Below are positions 42,340 through 53,843 of a stretch of 64,000 nt of DNA, piece after piece. Made by a program: the position numbers and the translations under genes. Source of the DNA: Lunularia cruciata (lineage: Eukaryota; Streptophyta; Marchantiopsida; Lunulariales; Lunulariaceae); contig OX419757.1 in NCBI GenBank assembly GCA_948567375.1, positions 54,064,001 to 54,128,000 of the forward strand, given 5' to 3'. Below the pieces are notes generated by a model, which was not told where the DNA came from, ran no database searches, and worked only from the letters and a program-made list of their open reading frames with translations. How positions within the stretch are numbered: position 1 is the stretch's first letter; every line of letters begins with the position of its first letter.

Positions 42340-42404
42340 TATTCCCCCAATGCTAGTTTGTGAGGTCCTCGTTGCTAGTGAAGCTTCAAAATCCTAGATG
42401 GCTA

Positions 42405-42550
42405 GTTGTGAATTTTGGAGATGAGAAAGAGGTTCCCATGCGGTATCATGAAGGGGAAATCCTTTCCAAACGACCTTGTACTCTGTATGTTGTTGATGGC
42501 CTTGTTGAATGTGGCGACACGTAAGGATACGATCAACTTTGTACTCCTCA
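42405..42550 (-). pseudogene. Chromodomain of C2 integrase
   Basis: The minus strand reads EEYKVDRILTCRHI, then TEYKVVWKGFPLHDTAWEPL, an unbroken chromodomain with the aromatic cage residues Tyr, Trp and Trp in place. It follows HPVFHFFKLKPF of the integrase barrel. This identifies C elements as chromoviruses. Confidence 0.82.
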
Positions 42551-42959
42551 TGATCATTGATAGGGATATGAGGAGGGAGAGGTTGGACTTGAGAGGAAAA
42601 AGAAGAGGGTTAGGAACAAAGGGTTTCAACTTGAAAAAATGAAAGACTGGATGGATGCACATATGACCAGGCAAGGCAAGTCAATAAGCAACAAGAGAGA
42701 CAATTTGGGTGACATCAAAGGGTCCTATCCAATTAGAGGTAAGTTTACAAACTTAGGTATCAAGTGGGAGGGTTAGGTTACTAGAGGATAACATGACTTT
42801 ATCATCAACTTCAAAGGTGAGATCACGACAATGGTAGTCTGCATATTGTTTCTGACAATTTTGGGTAACAAGGAGTTGAGATTTGGCGTGTTGCAAAGAG
42901 TGGGATGGTGGTCAAGAAGGTTGAAGTATGAGGGACTTGAGATGGGAGAGAAGCAAGAA

Positions 42960-43930
42960 GAGGATCTCAAACAAGCAGATCTTGGCCAAAATTGAGAAAG
43001 AAAGGAGAAAATCCAGTGCTTGCCTGTTTGGAGTTGTTGTAGGCAAATTCTACAACTATAAGGCATTCATCCCAATTGGTATGGTGGACATTGATAAAGA
43101 CACACAACATTTCTTCCAAGGTATGATTTGCATGTTTGGTTTGTCCATCAATTTGAGGATGATAGGCTGTGGAGAAAGCAAGCTTGGTGCCAAGTATCTA
43201 GAAGAATGTTTGCCAAAACTTCCTTGTGAATTAAGGATCACAGTTGGAGATGAGTACACGTGGCATCCCATGATGCTTGAAGACATTGTCAAAGTAGATT
43301 TGCACTAAGGTTGGAGCATCCACGGTATCAAAGGTTGGTGCCAAGTGGATTTGCTTACTAATCTTATCCACAAACACCACGATTGTTGTGTGTCCTTGCT
43401 TTGTCTTGGGCAAGGATGTGATGAGATCCAAGCTCACATGTTCCCATTGAGCGGATGGAATGGGGAGTGGTTGAAGGAGTCCACTTGGCTTTTGGTTGTT
43501 GGCCTTGTTGCATTGGTAGCTTTCACACGATTGAACAAACTCTCAAACATCTTGTGTCATGTTGGGCCACCACCATTGGCATTGGAGGATACTAAAGGTC
43601 TTGTCCATACCCATGTAATCAACTATTGGTAAATCATTGGCTTCTTGAAGACGCACAAGTTGTAGATCACCTTTGGCTGGAACATAGATCCGGTCCTCAT
43701 GGAATAGAAAGCTTTCCTTGAAGGATAAGGAGAAAAACAGTGTATTGTTCTCCTTATCACATATGTAAGATGACCAAGTACTATTTTGGACCTTGGAGTC
43801 AATTGCCACCATCGTAATTGATGCCATGATGAGAGTAAGAGAGCCAAATTAGGCCATTGTGATAAAGCATCAAGGGTGACATGGAACTGACTTGGTTTGT
43901 ACTCAAGTTTGATGTCAAACAATTGGAGTT
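42960..43930 (-). pseudogene. Integrase of C2
   Basis: Landmarks on the minus strand: EANDLPIVDYMGMDKTF (zinc-binding region), WWPNMTQDV, SLDLITSLPKTKQGHTTIVV with the first Asp, DNVFKHHGMPRVLISNCDP where the second catalytic Asp (SDRD type) is Asn, then a region with frame changes to 42960. Dead by both stops and active-site change. Confidence 0.78.
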
Positions 43931-44260
43931 GCTCCTCCCATCAATGATGTCTACTCTTCATGTGTTCCAAGTGTAAGGTCTGCAACAATGGTTTGTGATC
44001 AATTTGCATGATTACTTGTTTCCCCAGGAGATAATGCCTCCATACCTTGGTGGCATATACAATTGCAAGTTGTTCCTGATCTTGAGCAGAGTAATTTGTT
44101 TCAGCTGTATTTAGTCAGCGAGACACAAAGGCAATGGGATGTAGTCCATCTGAGAATTCCTATTGCAACACTTCTCCAATTGTAAAGTTAGAAGCATCAA
44201 AATCAACCCTCACAAGGAAGTTGAGGATCATATGGTTGAAGAATCTTGAAGTCTTGAAGG
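43931..44260 (-). pseudogene. RNase H of C2
   Basis: Minus-strand matches to the clean C1 equivalent (48275-48493: VVDFDASNFEIGVVLQQ and YSAQDLEQLAMV). In C2 the region carries stops; the ATKVWRHYLL end is readable near 44030. Confidence 0.65.
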
Positions 44261-44340
44261 CACCATATGTTTCAGCTTCAAGAATGCATCTTCATGCTTG
44301 GTGGTCCATTGGAAGCTCAAGTTCTTCCTCAAGAGGTCAG

Positions 44341-45110
44341 TCAATGGTGCAGCCACATGAGCTTAATAATGGATGAACCGTTGGTAAAAATTGGCCAATC
44401 CATTAAATACACATACTTCTTAGCATCCTTTGGAGTAGGCCAATCAATAATGGCCTTGATTTTCTCCTCTTCCATCTTGATCCCTTCCAATAAGATCTTG
44501 TGACCCAAGAAGGTGACTTCTTTCAGCCAAAAGGCACACTTTGACTTCTTGCAATAAAATTTCCATTGTTGTAGTTGTCTTAGGACTTCTTGCACATGAT
44601 TCACATGTTCTGCTTCTGTCTTGCTATAGATTAAGATATCATCCAAGAACACCACCACGTACCAATCCAATAGTCCATCCAATATCCAATGCATTTGATC
44701 CATGATGATTGCTAGAGCATTAGTGAGCCCAAAAGGTAGAACTCTCGACTCAAAATGCCCATACCTTGTGCAAAAGGTAGTCTTTTACACATCCTCCCTA
44801 TCAATGGGGATTTACCAATAGCCATTGCAAAGATCCAACTTGGAAAAGTATTTTGTTCCACTTAGTTGATCAAGCAAGTAATCAATCCGAGGTAAGGGAT
44901 ATGCATTCTTTATTGTTTGCTTATTGAGCCCACAATAATTAATATAGAAATGAAGTCCTCCATCCTTCTTTGGAACAAATAGTACCAGTGCTTCTCAAGG
45001 AGAGGTATTATGTCATATGAAGTCATTCCCTAACAACTCTGTAAGTGTTGTTCGCAACTCCTCCAACTCCTTTGGTGCAAGCCAATAGATTAGTCTACTC
45101 ATTAGAGTAA
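44341..45110 (-). pseudogene. Reverse transcriptase of C2
   Basis: Clear block 44703-44341: LLDWYVVVFLDDILIYSKT with the catalytic FLDD box intact, HVQEVLRQLQQWKFYCKKSK, FLGHKILLEGIKM and IDWPTPKDAK. The upstream palm (44710-45110) is readable in pieces with stops. An A-family LTR (45111-45781) is inserted just upstream in the RT N-terminal region. Confidence 0.83.
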
Positions 45111-45781
45111 TGTGAGCCGGCCTGTCTCTCACTTAGGATGAACCTCTGATGGCTATTATGGTAGCGCACCATGGACTAAGAAGGCAAAGAACCCCAACTC
45201 CATAATACTCCTCCAAGGCTAACACTCCAATACTCAAGACATTGCTCACTAGAGAACTCAATGAGAGAGAGATAGTTGCAAATGAAAGGATGATGAGTAC
45301 TTCCTCACCCCTTGTTTATATAATTGTGAAATAGTTACACACCAAAGTTACTAATTACCGTAGTAACTTAGTTACTAAACTAAAAGTCAAGTAAAGTCAC
45401 AAAGTAGAAAGGAATATCCATTCACATGGGCATATTCCACTAGCATGTGATCTTATCTTGACCCAACCACTAAGTCAAGGATTCCTTCACATGGGCTATC
45501 CTTGGACTATAGAAGAATCCAAAACAAAAAGGCTTGTAGACCCAAGAGTTCTCAACTCTTTCCTCAAAGCTAAACACATAGGAATAATACCAAGTCAACA
45601 CACTAGAATCCAAAATAGTGGTGCTCATCTTTTCTACTTCCTCTAAAGTAAGGTCCTCTCTATCTTTGCTATGACTAACTTTAGCTAATCATGACTAATG
45701 TAGAACCATCCTTAATCTCTATATAAATAATATCTCTCAAGTACTTGTAATACCAAACTAAATACCATATATGGGTGTTAC
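45111..45781 (-). repeat. A-family solo LTR inside C2 (671 bp)
   Basis: Inverted copy of 8787-9476, from TGTGAGCC to GGGTGTTAC. Flanks are AGTAA (45106-45110) and GGTAC (45782-45786). The uninterrupted site in C1 (about 49345) reads GGAGTACTCC, so the target was AGTAC with one change on each side. Confidence 0.87.
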
Positions 45782-45786
45782 GGTAC

Positions 45787-46200
45787 TCCTTGGCAATAAC
45801 TCGATCTTGAAGGTCATACCACAATTGGAGGGTAATCTCTTTGGAATATTATCCTAAACACGTCCACAAACTCTTGAACTATCTGATCAACCATTGCTTG
45901 ATGAGGCTCTTGGCCCTCCTCAGATTTTCCTTGTGCAATTTGCTTAATCCATATCACAAATATAGGTTTATCTTCCTCCAAACCTTGCTCTATGGTTGCT
46001 TCACTAAAAAACTTCCCATCTAGGGACTCATCTCTCTTCAAAGCTTGCTATATGGTTGCCTTCTTGGAAAACTTCCCATCTTGGGACTCATCTCCTTTCA
46101 AGGCTTGCTCTATGGCTACCTTCTTGACAAAGTTCCCATCTTGGGACTGACTATTCTTAGGTGTCTTACTCAAAGGTACCAGACAACCTAATCAGAAATC
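45787..46200 (-). pseudogene. Protease-RT linker of C2
   Basis: Acidic linker with an imperfect internal duplication of about 60 bp: CTTCCCATCT[AT]GGGACTCATCTC repeats at about 46011, 46071 and 46131. The C1 equivalent is 49540-49740. Readable as VDQIVQEFVDVF in the 75-codon block. No domain beyond the usual RT N-terminal approach. Confidence 0.55.
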
Positions 46201-46212
46201 CCTACCTTGGTG

Positions 46213-46674
46213 TTATACTTGAATTTGTTGTTTGATCCAATCAAATTGAACCTTATGATGTTCAAACCAAGGTAGTCCTAAAATGATATCATAGTGTAGA
46301 GGTGTCACTTCAAACCTCATACACTTTAAATACTCTTTCTCAATCTTGAAGGTAACAAGATGTGAGATACAGAATGCAAAACCCTTTCTACCATCCGCTA
46401 TCATCAATCTTCTTCTAATTATTAGCTTGATAGGAATGCTCAATTCCTTTGCTACTTGCATAGACATGCAATTCTCCAAACTTCCAAAATCAACCAAAAT
46501 CCTACCACCCCAATTAGATATCGTACTTTGCAAATGAACCAAACTTGTATAAGTCAAGCCTTTAATCCCATTAGAACTAATCAAGCTCCCAGTAGGCGGC
46601 TCAAAATCTCCTACTAGGATTCCTTGCTTCCTTGATTTTTCTGCTTCACAAACTCCATCTAGGCAACTTGTCAA
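46213..46674 (-). pseudogene. Retropepsin of C2
   Basis: A 153-codon open block with RILVDFGSLENCMS (D-F-G in place of D-S-G at the catalytic loop), LMIADGRKGFAFC and PLHYDIILGLPWFEHH, the DxILGxxWL signature. Typical chromovirus protease spacing. Confidence 0.75.
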
Positions 46675-46679
46675 GATCG

Positions 46680-47400
46680 TCTATTCTTGAGTGGACATTC
46701 AATGATGCGATGTCCCAATTGACAACAATAAAAACAACCCCTATTTTGTCATAGTTTCTCTTTATCTGTAGTACCAAGTGGTCTCTGTTGAATGGCACCA
46801 ATCTCCATTGGTGCCGTCTCCTCCATCCGTGTGTGGTGTATCAATAGATTCTATGGAGGTCAAGGTCAAGACCAAGTTGTTACAACCAAGGAATCAAAAC
46901 ATTTGGCCAACCGCATGGCTTCTTCCAAGTGTTGTGGCTCTCGCATGGTTACCTCTAATTTGGTTCTTGACTTCAAGCCCCTCACAAATTGATCCTGAGC
47001 TTCACCTTCCAATATATCTGGAATTTGCATGATGGTGTTTTGGAATTGCATGATGTAACTTCTTACAAAGCCAACCTGTTTCAACTTTGCCAACCTACCT
47101 TGTGCAGGCGTATGGCATTTATAGCTTGGAACCGACTAATTATTGTACTCTTGAATTTTTCCTATGTCAAGCTTGGTGTAAAAATTTGTCATTCAACTCG
47201 CTCCACTTGGAATATCCACCATAGCTTTGCTACTCCATCTAATTGGCTAGAAGCCAAGAGAATCTATTTTTGCTCGTCTTGCACATTGGTAGCTTCAAAA
47301 TAACATTCACAATCAAACACAAATTCTCCACTACACCCAAGAGATTCTTGCCTTCAAATACCTTAGGTGTAAGGAATCAGATTTGATCTTCTCCTTCTCA
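46680..47400 (-). pseudogene. Gag of C2 with CCHC knuckle
   Basis: Block 47093-46866 reads LKQVGFVRSYIMQFQNTIMQ and DQFVRGLKSRTKLEV, typical gypsy Gag capsid. A zinc knuckle CFYCCQLGHRIIEC (CX2CX4HX4C) lies at about 46695-46740, directly before the protease. Upstream Gag is decayed. Confidence 0.78.
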
Positions 47401-47770
47401 AACATGTACTCTCTCTATGTGCTCTTGTCGTTGAAGCTCTTATTCATCTAACAATCAAGTAAGGTGCTTGATTTATTATTGCATAGCAAGAGTAACCTCG
47501 AGCATTACCGTCATGGTTGCTACTCTATCATGGCATCCCTAATCTATCTAATTTATTAACACATAGAAGTAGCACGTCCAATGTTCTCCATAAGTTACAA
47601 CCGGAAGCACCAAGGTTCCTCAGATATGATGATTATATACAGAAAATCTTGTCCAAAGTGTGAGGTGATGAATTTTGTGAAACAATGCTTTGGTAGTACT
47701 TGGATACAAAAATCCCAATGGTTTGGTTGAAGTGGATTTGGTGGTCCATAAATTCCATCCATCTCATTCC

Positions 47771-47784
47771 TGCTCTAATACCAA
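47771..47784 (-). other. Primer-binding site of C2 (initiator tRNA-Met type)
   Basis: On the minus strand, TTGGTATTAGAGCA immediately after the 5' LTR differs at one base from the initiator tRNA-Met complement TGGTATCAGAGC. The C1 equivalent (51341-51355) is more decayed. Confidence 0.75.
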
Positions 47785-48187
47785 TGTAAAAGACCAAGAT
47801 TGAGGAGAGAAATAAGAGAATGGAAGATCACATTGGGACACTTGAATGTGGGAAAATTCCTAGCATGAGCTTTGGCACTTGTATTTATAGGGATCATACA
47901 AGGCTCTTAAGAAGCTTATCCAAAAGCTTCCTTGAGCCACTTTCTTGGAGTGCAAGCCAAGTTAATTGGGAAGCTTTCAAGAAGCTTCCTTCTAGGAGCT
48001 ACTTACTTGGTATGCAAGCTAAGTTAGTTGTAGCTTCTAGAAGCTACCTACTTGGAGTGCAAGCTAAGCTAGACAAAAAGCTTCCCAAGAAGGTTCCTAG
48101 ATACTTATGGAATCTTCTAAGCTAATTTGTCTTATTTGCTACTTCATTAGCCCTACTAACTTCGTCGCTAAACTCCATATTGTTATA
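47785..48187 (-). repeat. 5' LTR of C2 (403 bp)
   Basis: Borders TGTAAAAG and TTGTTATA. Contains CTATAAATAC (minus TATA) near 47881 and TTCaaGAAgcTTC, an exact heat-shock-element-like trimer, at 47976-47988. Confidence 0.88.
47976..47988 (-). promoter_or_regulatory. Heat-shock-element-like trimer in C2 5' LTR
   Basis: TTCaaGAAgcTTC, fits the alternating nGAAn pattern and lies about 95 bp upstream of the TATA box in transcription direction. Confidence 0.4.
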
Positions 48188-48192
48188 GTAGT

Positions 48193-48540
48193 TGTTCTTC
48201 CCATTGATGATGTTGACTCTTCATGTGTACCAAGTGTAATGTCTACAACAATGGTTTGTGATCAGTTTTCATGATCATTGTTTTTGCAAGAGATAATGCC
48301 TCCATACCTTGGTGGCATATACCATTGCTAGTTGTTCTAGATCTTGAGCAGAGTAATTCCTTTTAGTTGTATTTAGTCTGTGAGACATAAAGGCAATGGG
48401 ATGTAATCCATTTGGGAATTCTTGTTGCAACACAACTCCAATTTCAAAGTTAGAAGCATCAAAATCAACCACACAAGGTAGTTGAGGATCCAATAATTGA
48501 AGAATCTTGAAGTCCTGAAGGCACCATATGTTTCAACTTC
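48193..48540 (-). pseudogene. RNase H of C1 (part)
   Basis: Block 48493-48275 reads VVDFDASNFEIGVVLQQEF (first catalytic Asp present) and YSAQDLEQLAMVYATKVWRH (Glu present). The domain is cut at 48192 by C2 and resumes at 41927. Confidence 0.82.
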
Positions 48541-49360
48541 TAGAATGCTTCTTTGTGCTTAGTGGTCCATTGAAAGCTCAAGTTCTTCTCCAAGAGAATG
48601 GTGTGGCTACATGGGCATAATAGTGGATGAACCGTAAGTGAAAACTAGCCAATCCATTAAATGCTTGTACTTTTGTAGCATCCCTTGGAGTAGGCCAATC
48701 AATAATAGCCTTGATTTTCTCCTCTTCCATCTTGATCCTCTCCGATGAGATTTTGTGATCCAAGAAGGTAACCTCTTTCTGCCAAAAGGCACACTTTGAC
48801 TTCTTGTAATAAAATTTCTATTGTTGTAGTTATCTTAGGACTCCTCATACATAACTCATGTATTCTACCTCTATCTTGCTATAGATTAAGATATCATCTA
48901 AGAAAACCACCATGTATCAATCCAATAGTCCATCTAACACCCGATGCATCTGATCCATGAAGATAATTGGAGCATAGGTGAGCCCAAAAGGTAGAACTCT
49001 CCACTCAAAATGCCTATACCTTGTGTGAAAGGTAATCTTTTGCACATCCCTCTATCAATGAAGATTTGCCAATAGCTGCTATGAAGATCCAACTTGGAGA
49101 AGTATCATGCTCCACTCAATTGATCAAGCAAGTCATCAATTCAAGGCAAGGGATATGCATTCTTCACTGTTTGTTTATTGAGCCCATGATGATCACTACA
49201 AAAATAAAGTCCTCCATCCTTCTTTGGAATGAATAGTACTAGTGCTCCCCATGGACATGTACTATATCATATAAAAACCTTCTCCAATAACTTTGTAAGT
49301 GTTTTTTGCAACTCTTCCAACTTCTTTGGTGAGAGTCAATAGATTGGTCTACTCATTGGA
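48541..49360 (-). pseudogene. Reverse transcriptase of C1
   Basis: Minus-strand pieces parallel C2: the KMEEEKIKAIIDWPTPRDA thumb segment in 48763-48578, then an intact FLDD-like region is lost to stops near 48890. The upstream palm to 49350 is recognisable only by alignment with C2. Confidence 0.7.
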
Positions 49361-49539
49361 GTACTCCCTGGCAATAACTCAATCTTGAAGGCCATACCAC
49401 GATTGGAGGGTAATTCCTTTGATAGATCATCTGAAAACACATCCACAAACTCATGAACTATCCAATCAACCATTGTTTGATGATGCTCTTGACCCTCCTT
49501 AGGTTCTCCTTGTGCAATCTGCTTGATCTACATTGCAAA

Positions 49540-50260
49540 AATAGACTTATCTTCCTCCAAAGCTTTCTCTATGGCTACTTCACTAACAAACTTCCCATCT
49601 AGGGACTCATCTCTATTCAAAGCTCGCTCCATGGTTGCTTTCTTGACAACTTTCCCATCTTGAGACTCATCTCACTTCAAGGTTTGCTCTATGGCTACCG
49701 TCCTGAAAAACTTCCCATTTTGGGATTGACTATTCTTAGGGGTCTTACTCAGAGGTGCCAAAAATTCTAATTGGAAATTCCTATCTTTGTGTTGTACTTG
49801 AATTTGTCATTGGTTCCAATCAAATTCAACCTTTTGACGTTCAAGCCAAGGTAGACCTAGAATTACATCATAGTGTAGAGGTGCCACTACAAACCTCATA
49901 TACTCTAAATACTGCTTCCCAATCTTGAAGGTTACATGATGCAAGGTACAAAATGCATAACCATTTCTACCATCTACCATCATCAATCTACTTCCAATTA
50001 TTGGTTTGATATGAATACATAATTCCTTTGCTAATTGCATAACATGCACTTATCTAAACTTCCAAAGTCAATCAAAATCCTACAACCATGATCAAATATT
50101 GTACCTTGCAAGTGAAGCAAACTTGCAAAGGTCAAGCTTTCAATCTTGTTGGAACCACTGAAGTTCCCAATAGGCGGCTCAAAATCTTATATTGAGATTC
50201 CTTGTTTTCCTGATCATTCCGTTCCACAACTTCCATTTAGGTGATTTGTTGAGATTGCAC
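49540..50260 (-). pseudogene. Protease and linker of C1
   Basis: Block 50049-49807 reads MMVDGRNGYAFC and PLHYDVILGLPWLERQK. The catalytic Asp segment upstream (about 50050-50110) is degraded. The 49540-49740 linker carries the same CTTCCCATCT repeats as C2. Confidence 0.7.
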
Positions 50261-50269
50261 ATTCTTGAG

Positions 50270-51200
50270 TGGACATTCAGTAATGTGATGTCCAATCAGG
50301 CAATAATAAAAGCAACTACTTTTTTGCCGCAACCTTTCCCAATTTTTTGTACCAAGTGGTCTCTGTTGGATGGCATCAATCTCCACTGGTGCAGATTCCT
50401 CCACACGTGTGCAATGTGCTAGTTGGTTTTGTGAAGGTCAAGACCATGTTGTTGCAACCAAGGAATCAAAGTCCTTTGCTAGTTGCATGGCTTCTTCCAA
50501 GTATTTTAGCTCTTGCATAGTCACTTCTAATTTTTTTTGTGATTTCAAGCCTCTCATAAATCAATCCATAGCTTCACCATACATTACATCTGGTATTTTC
50601 ATAATGGTGTTTTGGAATTGCATGATGTAGTTTCTTACAAAACCAATCTGCTTCAACTTTGCCAACCTATTTTGTGCAGCTTTTGTGGTATTTATGGGTT
50701 GGAATTGACCAATTATTGCACCCTTGAATTCTTCCCATGTCAAGATTAGTGCAACAAACTACCTTTCAACTCACTCCACTCAGAATCACCACCATAGCTT
50801 TGCTGCTCCATCCAATTGGCTTGAAGCTAAACATATTTGTTTCTGTTCATCTTGAAGATTTGTAGCCTCAAAATAATGTTCATAATCAAATACAAAATTC
50901 TACATAACACCCAAAAGATTCTTGCCATCAAATACCTTGGGTTTTGGAAATTGGATTTGGTCTTCTCCTTCTTGAAATGGTGCTCTCTTTATGTACTCTT
51001 GTTGTTTTTCTCATTCATCCAACAATCAAGTAAGGTGCTTGATTTTTTATTGCAGAGCAATGATAAACTTTGGCATTGCAGCCATGGCTACCACTCTATC
51101 ACACTACTCCAATTTATCTAATCTACTAACATATAGATACAACATGTCCACCATTCTCCATAAGTTACAATCGGAAGTACCAAGGGTTTCTCGGGTAAGG
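50270..51200 (-). pseudogene. Gag of C1
   Basis: Block 50743-50561 reads WEEFKGAIIGQFQPINTTKA and KLKQIGFVRNYIMQFQNTI. The knuckle region (about 50285-50330) reads CFYYCLIGHHITEC, with one zinc Cys displaced or lost. More stops follow upstream. Confidence 0.75.
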
Positions 51201-51355
51201 TGATTGCATTTAGAAAATTTTGCCCAAAATATGAGGTAATGAACTATGAAAAATGATACTTGGGTAGTAACCAGACACAAAAATCCCAATGGTTTAGTGG
51301 AAATGGATTTGGTGGTCCATAGATCCCATCCATCCCATTCCTGCTCTTATATCAA

Positions 51356-51768
51356 TGTAAAAGACCTAAGACCAAGGAAAAAAATAGGAGAATGGATGAT
51401 CACATTGGGACACTTGTATGAGAGAAACTCCAAATGCCTAGCATGAGCTTTGGCTTTGGTATTTATAGGGAGTATACAAAACTCTTGAGAAGCTTCTCAA
51501 GAAGCTTCCTTGAGCCACTTTCTTGGAGTGCAAGCCAAGTTAACCAAGAAGCTTCTCAAGAAGTTTCCTTCTAGAAACCGCCTACTTGGCTTGCAAGCTA
51601 AGCTAGTTGGGAGCTTCTAGAAGCTACTTACTTGGGGTGAAAGCTAAGCTAGATGGGCAACTTCCCAAGAAGCTTCCTAGATACTTATGGAATATTTTAG
51701 GTTAATTTGGCCTATTTGCTACTTTGTTAGTTCTAACTTGCTTCATCGCTAAACTCCATCTTGCTACA
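51356..51768 (-). repeat. 5' LTR of C1 (413 bp)
   Basis: Borders TGTAAAAG and TTGCTACA. GGTATTTATAGGG near 51459 is the minus TATA. Here the heat-shock-like site reads GAGcTTCTAGAA, so the first half-site is changed. Confidence 0.85.
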
Positions 51769-51785
51769 AATTTGGAGGAGGTTGC

Positions 51786-53838
51786 TGTGACAACCCGGAA
51801 AATATCACTTTTGTGGTAATCGGGTAAGTAAAGTTCGTTCCCGTAGAGATACTATCCAGAATTGGTCAAATACAAAGACAAACGTCACAATTGTAGTTCT
51901 TCTTGAGTTCTGCTTTAATCTCTCAGGTAGAAACTACACCCAGAAGAGAGTAACAAGCTTACAATCTTGACAACTTGTCACAAATACACACATGTAATCA
52001 CATCATAGTCAATTCTGTCCAAACAACTCTTGATTGTGATGATTCAAATTCTCCCGAAGACAGCACTTCACTGCAAAGAACGATTTTGCCTCAGAATTGT
52101 GTTCCACCCCTCCACTGAAGGCACAACTTCCTCGATCAAAATTGCTTCACATCAACTTTGTGCTGCACTCACAAATGCAGAATACTAACAACACTACAAT
52201 TCCTCTCAGACCTGTCAAGGCATTGCTCCGATGCACTTCACTCAGGATCAAACACACAGAATGAAGATCAAGGCTGCAAAGTCCAACATCCACAAACACA
52301 TTGACTTGCTCTTTGGAATTCTCCACACACTCACAAACACAAACACAAAATTGACAATTGGAATTAAGCTTAAGCGACGAGTATTGAGAACAACACTTCG
52401 CTTTATCTATCTTCAGAAATATGAATACTGAATAACATCATACTGCGAATGCTCCACTTAAATATTGAAGCAAACGGTAGACTTTCCTACATAGGAACCG
52501 CTTCCTAACATCTCTTCCTACCTGCAAATCCTAAGTGACAGTCTATCTCTTCATATCTGCCTCTTCCTATCTCAAAATCAATATTTATCCCGATCCGATG
52601 TCTACCTCATCATTGGCTTCCAAACCCGATGATCTTCCTACTATTTCACCTTCTTCGGGTATGGCTTATTCTACCAAATCCTTTACTAATTCTACGACTT
52701 CTGCACTAGGAACTATAATTGCACTAAGGAGTGACTTATCTAACTCATTATCTCCTGACCCACTTTTCTCTAATGTGTCAATTAGCAAGTCCGATGACAT
52801 CTGTACTCCTACTTCTGTAACATCGGGTCTAATTACAATCAATTCCTTTGCTAATTCTACTATATCCTCATCACAAATTGTAATTCAAAGCATGGGTTCA
52901 CTATCTACACCTTCAATTTGTAACCTACTTTCCTCTAATCACTCATGTTATTGACCCAAAGACACTTACAATTTGATCTTGCACTTTAGATTTATTCACT
53001 ACTGCTACTTCTCCTTCAATTCTTGTTCCATCTTCAATCGGAACTGAAATTGATGTCATGGGTATCCTAGCTATCTATTCTTTCTCTATCCTAAATCTCT
53101 CTAATGCCTCTGGCAAGATTCCCGAAGTCATCTTCATTGCACTCCGAGGTCCGACTATCTCAGATACAATCATCTTTGTCTTGAGTCAAAGAAGCTTCTA
53201 ACCCAAAGTTGTGTAAACTTGAACTCCGAAGTCCGAAGTCCAAAGTCCAAAGACTCAAAGTCTGAAGTATGAAGACTCAAAGTTTGAAGTCCGAAGACGC
53301 CAACCCGAAGTCCGAAGACGCCAACCCGAAGTCCAAAGATGCCAACCCGAAGTTGGAAGATGCCAACCCGAAGTTCGAAGATGCCAACCCAAAGTCTGAA
53401 GATGCCAACCCAAAGTCCGAAGATCCAACCCGAAGACCAAAGATCCAACCCGAAGACACTAAACTACTTTGTACAGTTACTACCAAAACTTTAAATACTT
53501 GTAACTTCTTCTACATACCTCCAAACTTTGCGATTTTGGTATCAACAGAAAGCCCTAAACGAGACGCTTCCAACGATATATAACATGTTTGATTTGGACT
53601 TGTGAACATTGAGATATAGCCCCCGCAAGAATCTCGACCTATAACTTCCATTCCTCCTTCGGGTATGCCCTCTTTCAATCTTGGCTGAGTCCGTCTTCAT
53701 TTGACACAAAGTCAACTTCTTTGGGCTTGATCAAAATACAAATTTCCTCTCATTTCTTCTCCATTTGGTTTCAATTTGGTTTTAGCAAGACACTTCTTCT
53801 TCAAAACTCGTCCAAAATGAAAAAATGTGGGTACCACA
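51786..53838 (-). mobile_element. Family-D unit D1 (2053 bp) with perfect target duplication
   Basis: In plus orientation it starts TGTGACAACCC and ends GGTACCACA, so it is bounded TG...CA on the sense (minus) strand. GTTGC lies on both sides (51781-51785 and 53839-53843). It looks like a solo LTR, yet carries coding-like remnants on its sense strand and a 21-bp minisatellite. No Gag or Pol. It is inserted in the leader of B3. Confidence 0.85.
53291..53458. repeat. 21-bp minisatellite in D1
   Basis: Six units of 21 bp (CCGAAGACGCCAACCCGAAGT and variants), then two of 20 bp. A multiple of three keeps frames open on both strands. D3 has a different short repeat (CTTCGTACTTCGTAC) at the corresponding place, about 63148-63196. 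Confidence 0.9.
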
Positions 53839-53843
53839 GTTGC

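Larger units (their letters stand above)
41928..48187 (-). mobile_element. Chromovirus C2 inserted inside C1
   Basis: Complete element of the same family as C1, with LTRs at 47785-48187 (5') and 41928-42339 (3'). GTAGT lies on both sides (41923-41927 and 48188-48192), a perfect 5-bp target duplication. Joining the C1 flanks reproduces the uninterrupted sequence seen within C2 itself at about 43905-43960, proving the insertion point. Internal order on the minus strand: primer site, gag, protease, RT, RNase H, integrase, chromodomain, polypurine tract. It is 6.26 kb, of which 0.67 kb is an A-family solo LTR. Confidence 0.92.
39946..51768 (-). mobile_element. Chromovirus C1 (outer Ty3/gypsy element)
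   Basis: Minus-strand element with LTRs at 51356-51768 (5') and 39946-40347 (3'). It is split inside RNase H by insertion of C2 (41928-48187). Removing C2 and one GTAGT leaves about 5.56 kb, the same size as C2 without its own insertion. Flanks GATTT and AATTT are a near-match target duplication. It contains gag, protease, RT and part of RNase H right of C2, and the rest of RNase H, integrase and chromodomain left of it. All frames are broken. Confidence 0.87.

Noticed and set aside
53269-53583. Repetitive open frame over the 21-bp minisatellite, open on both strands
   Set aside because: A product of the repeat unit being a multiple of three; no conserved protein features.
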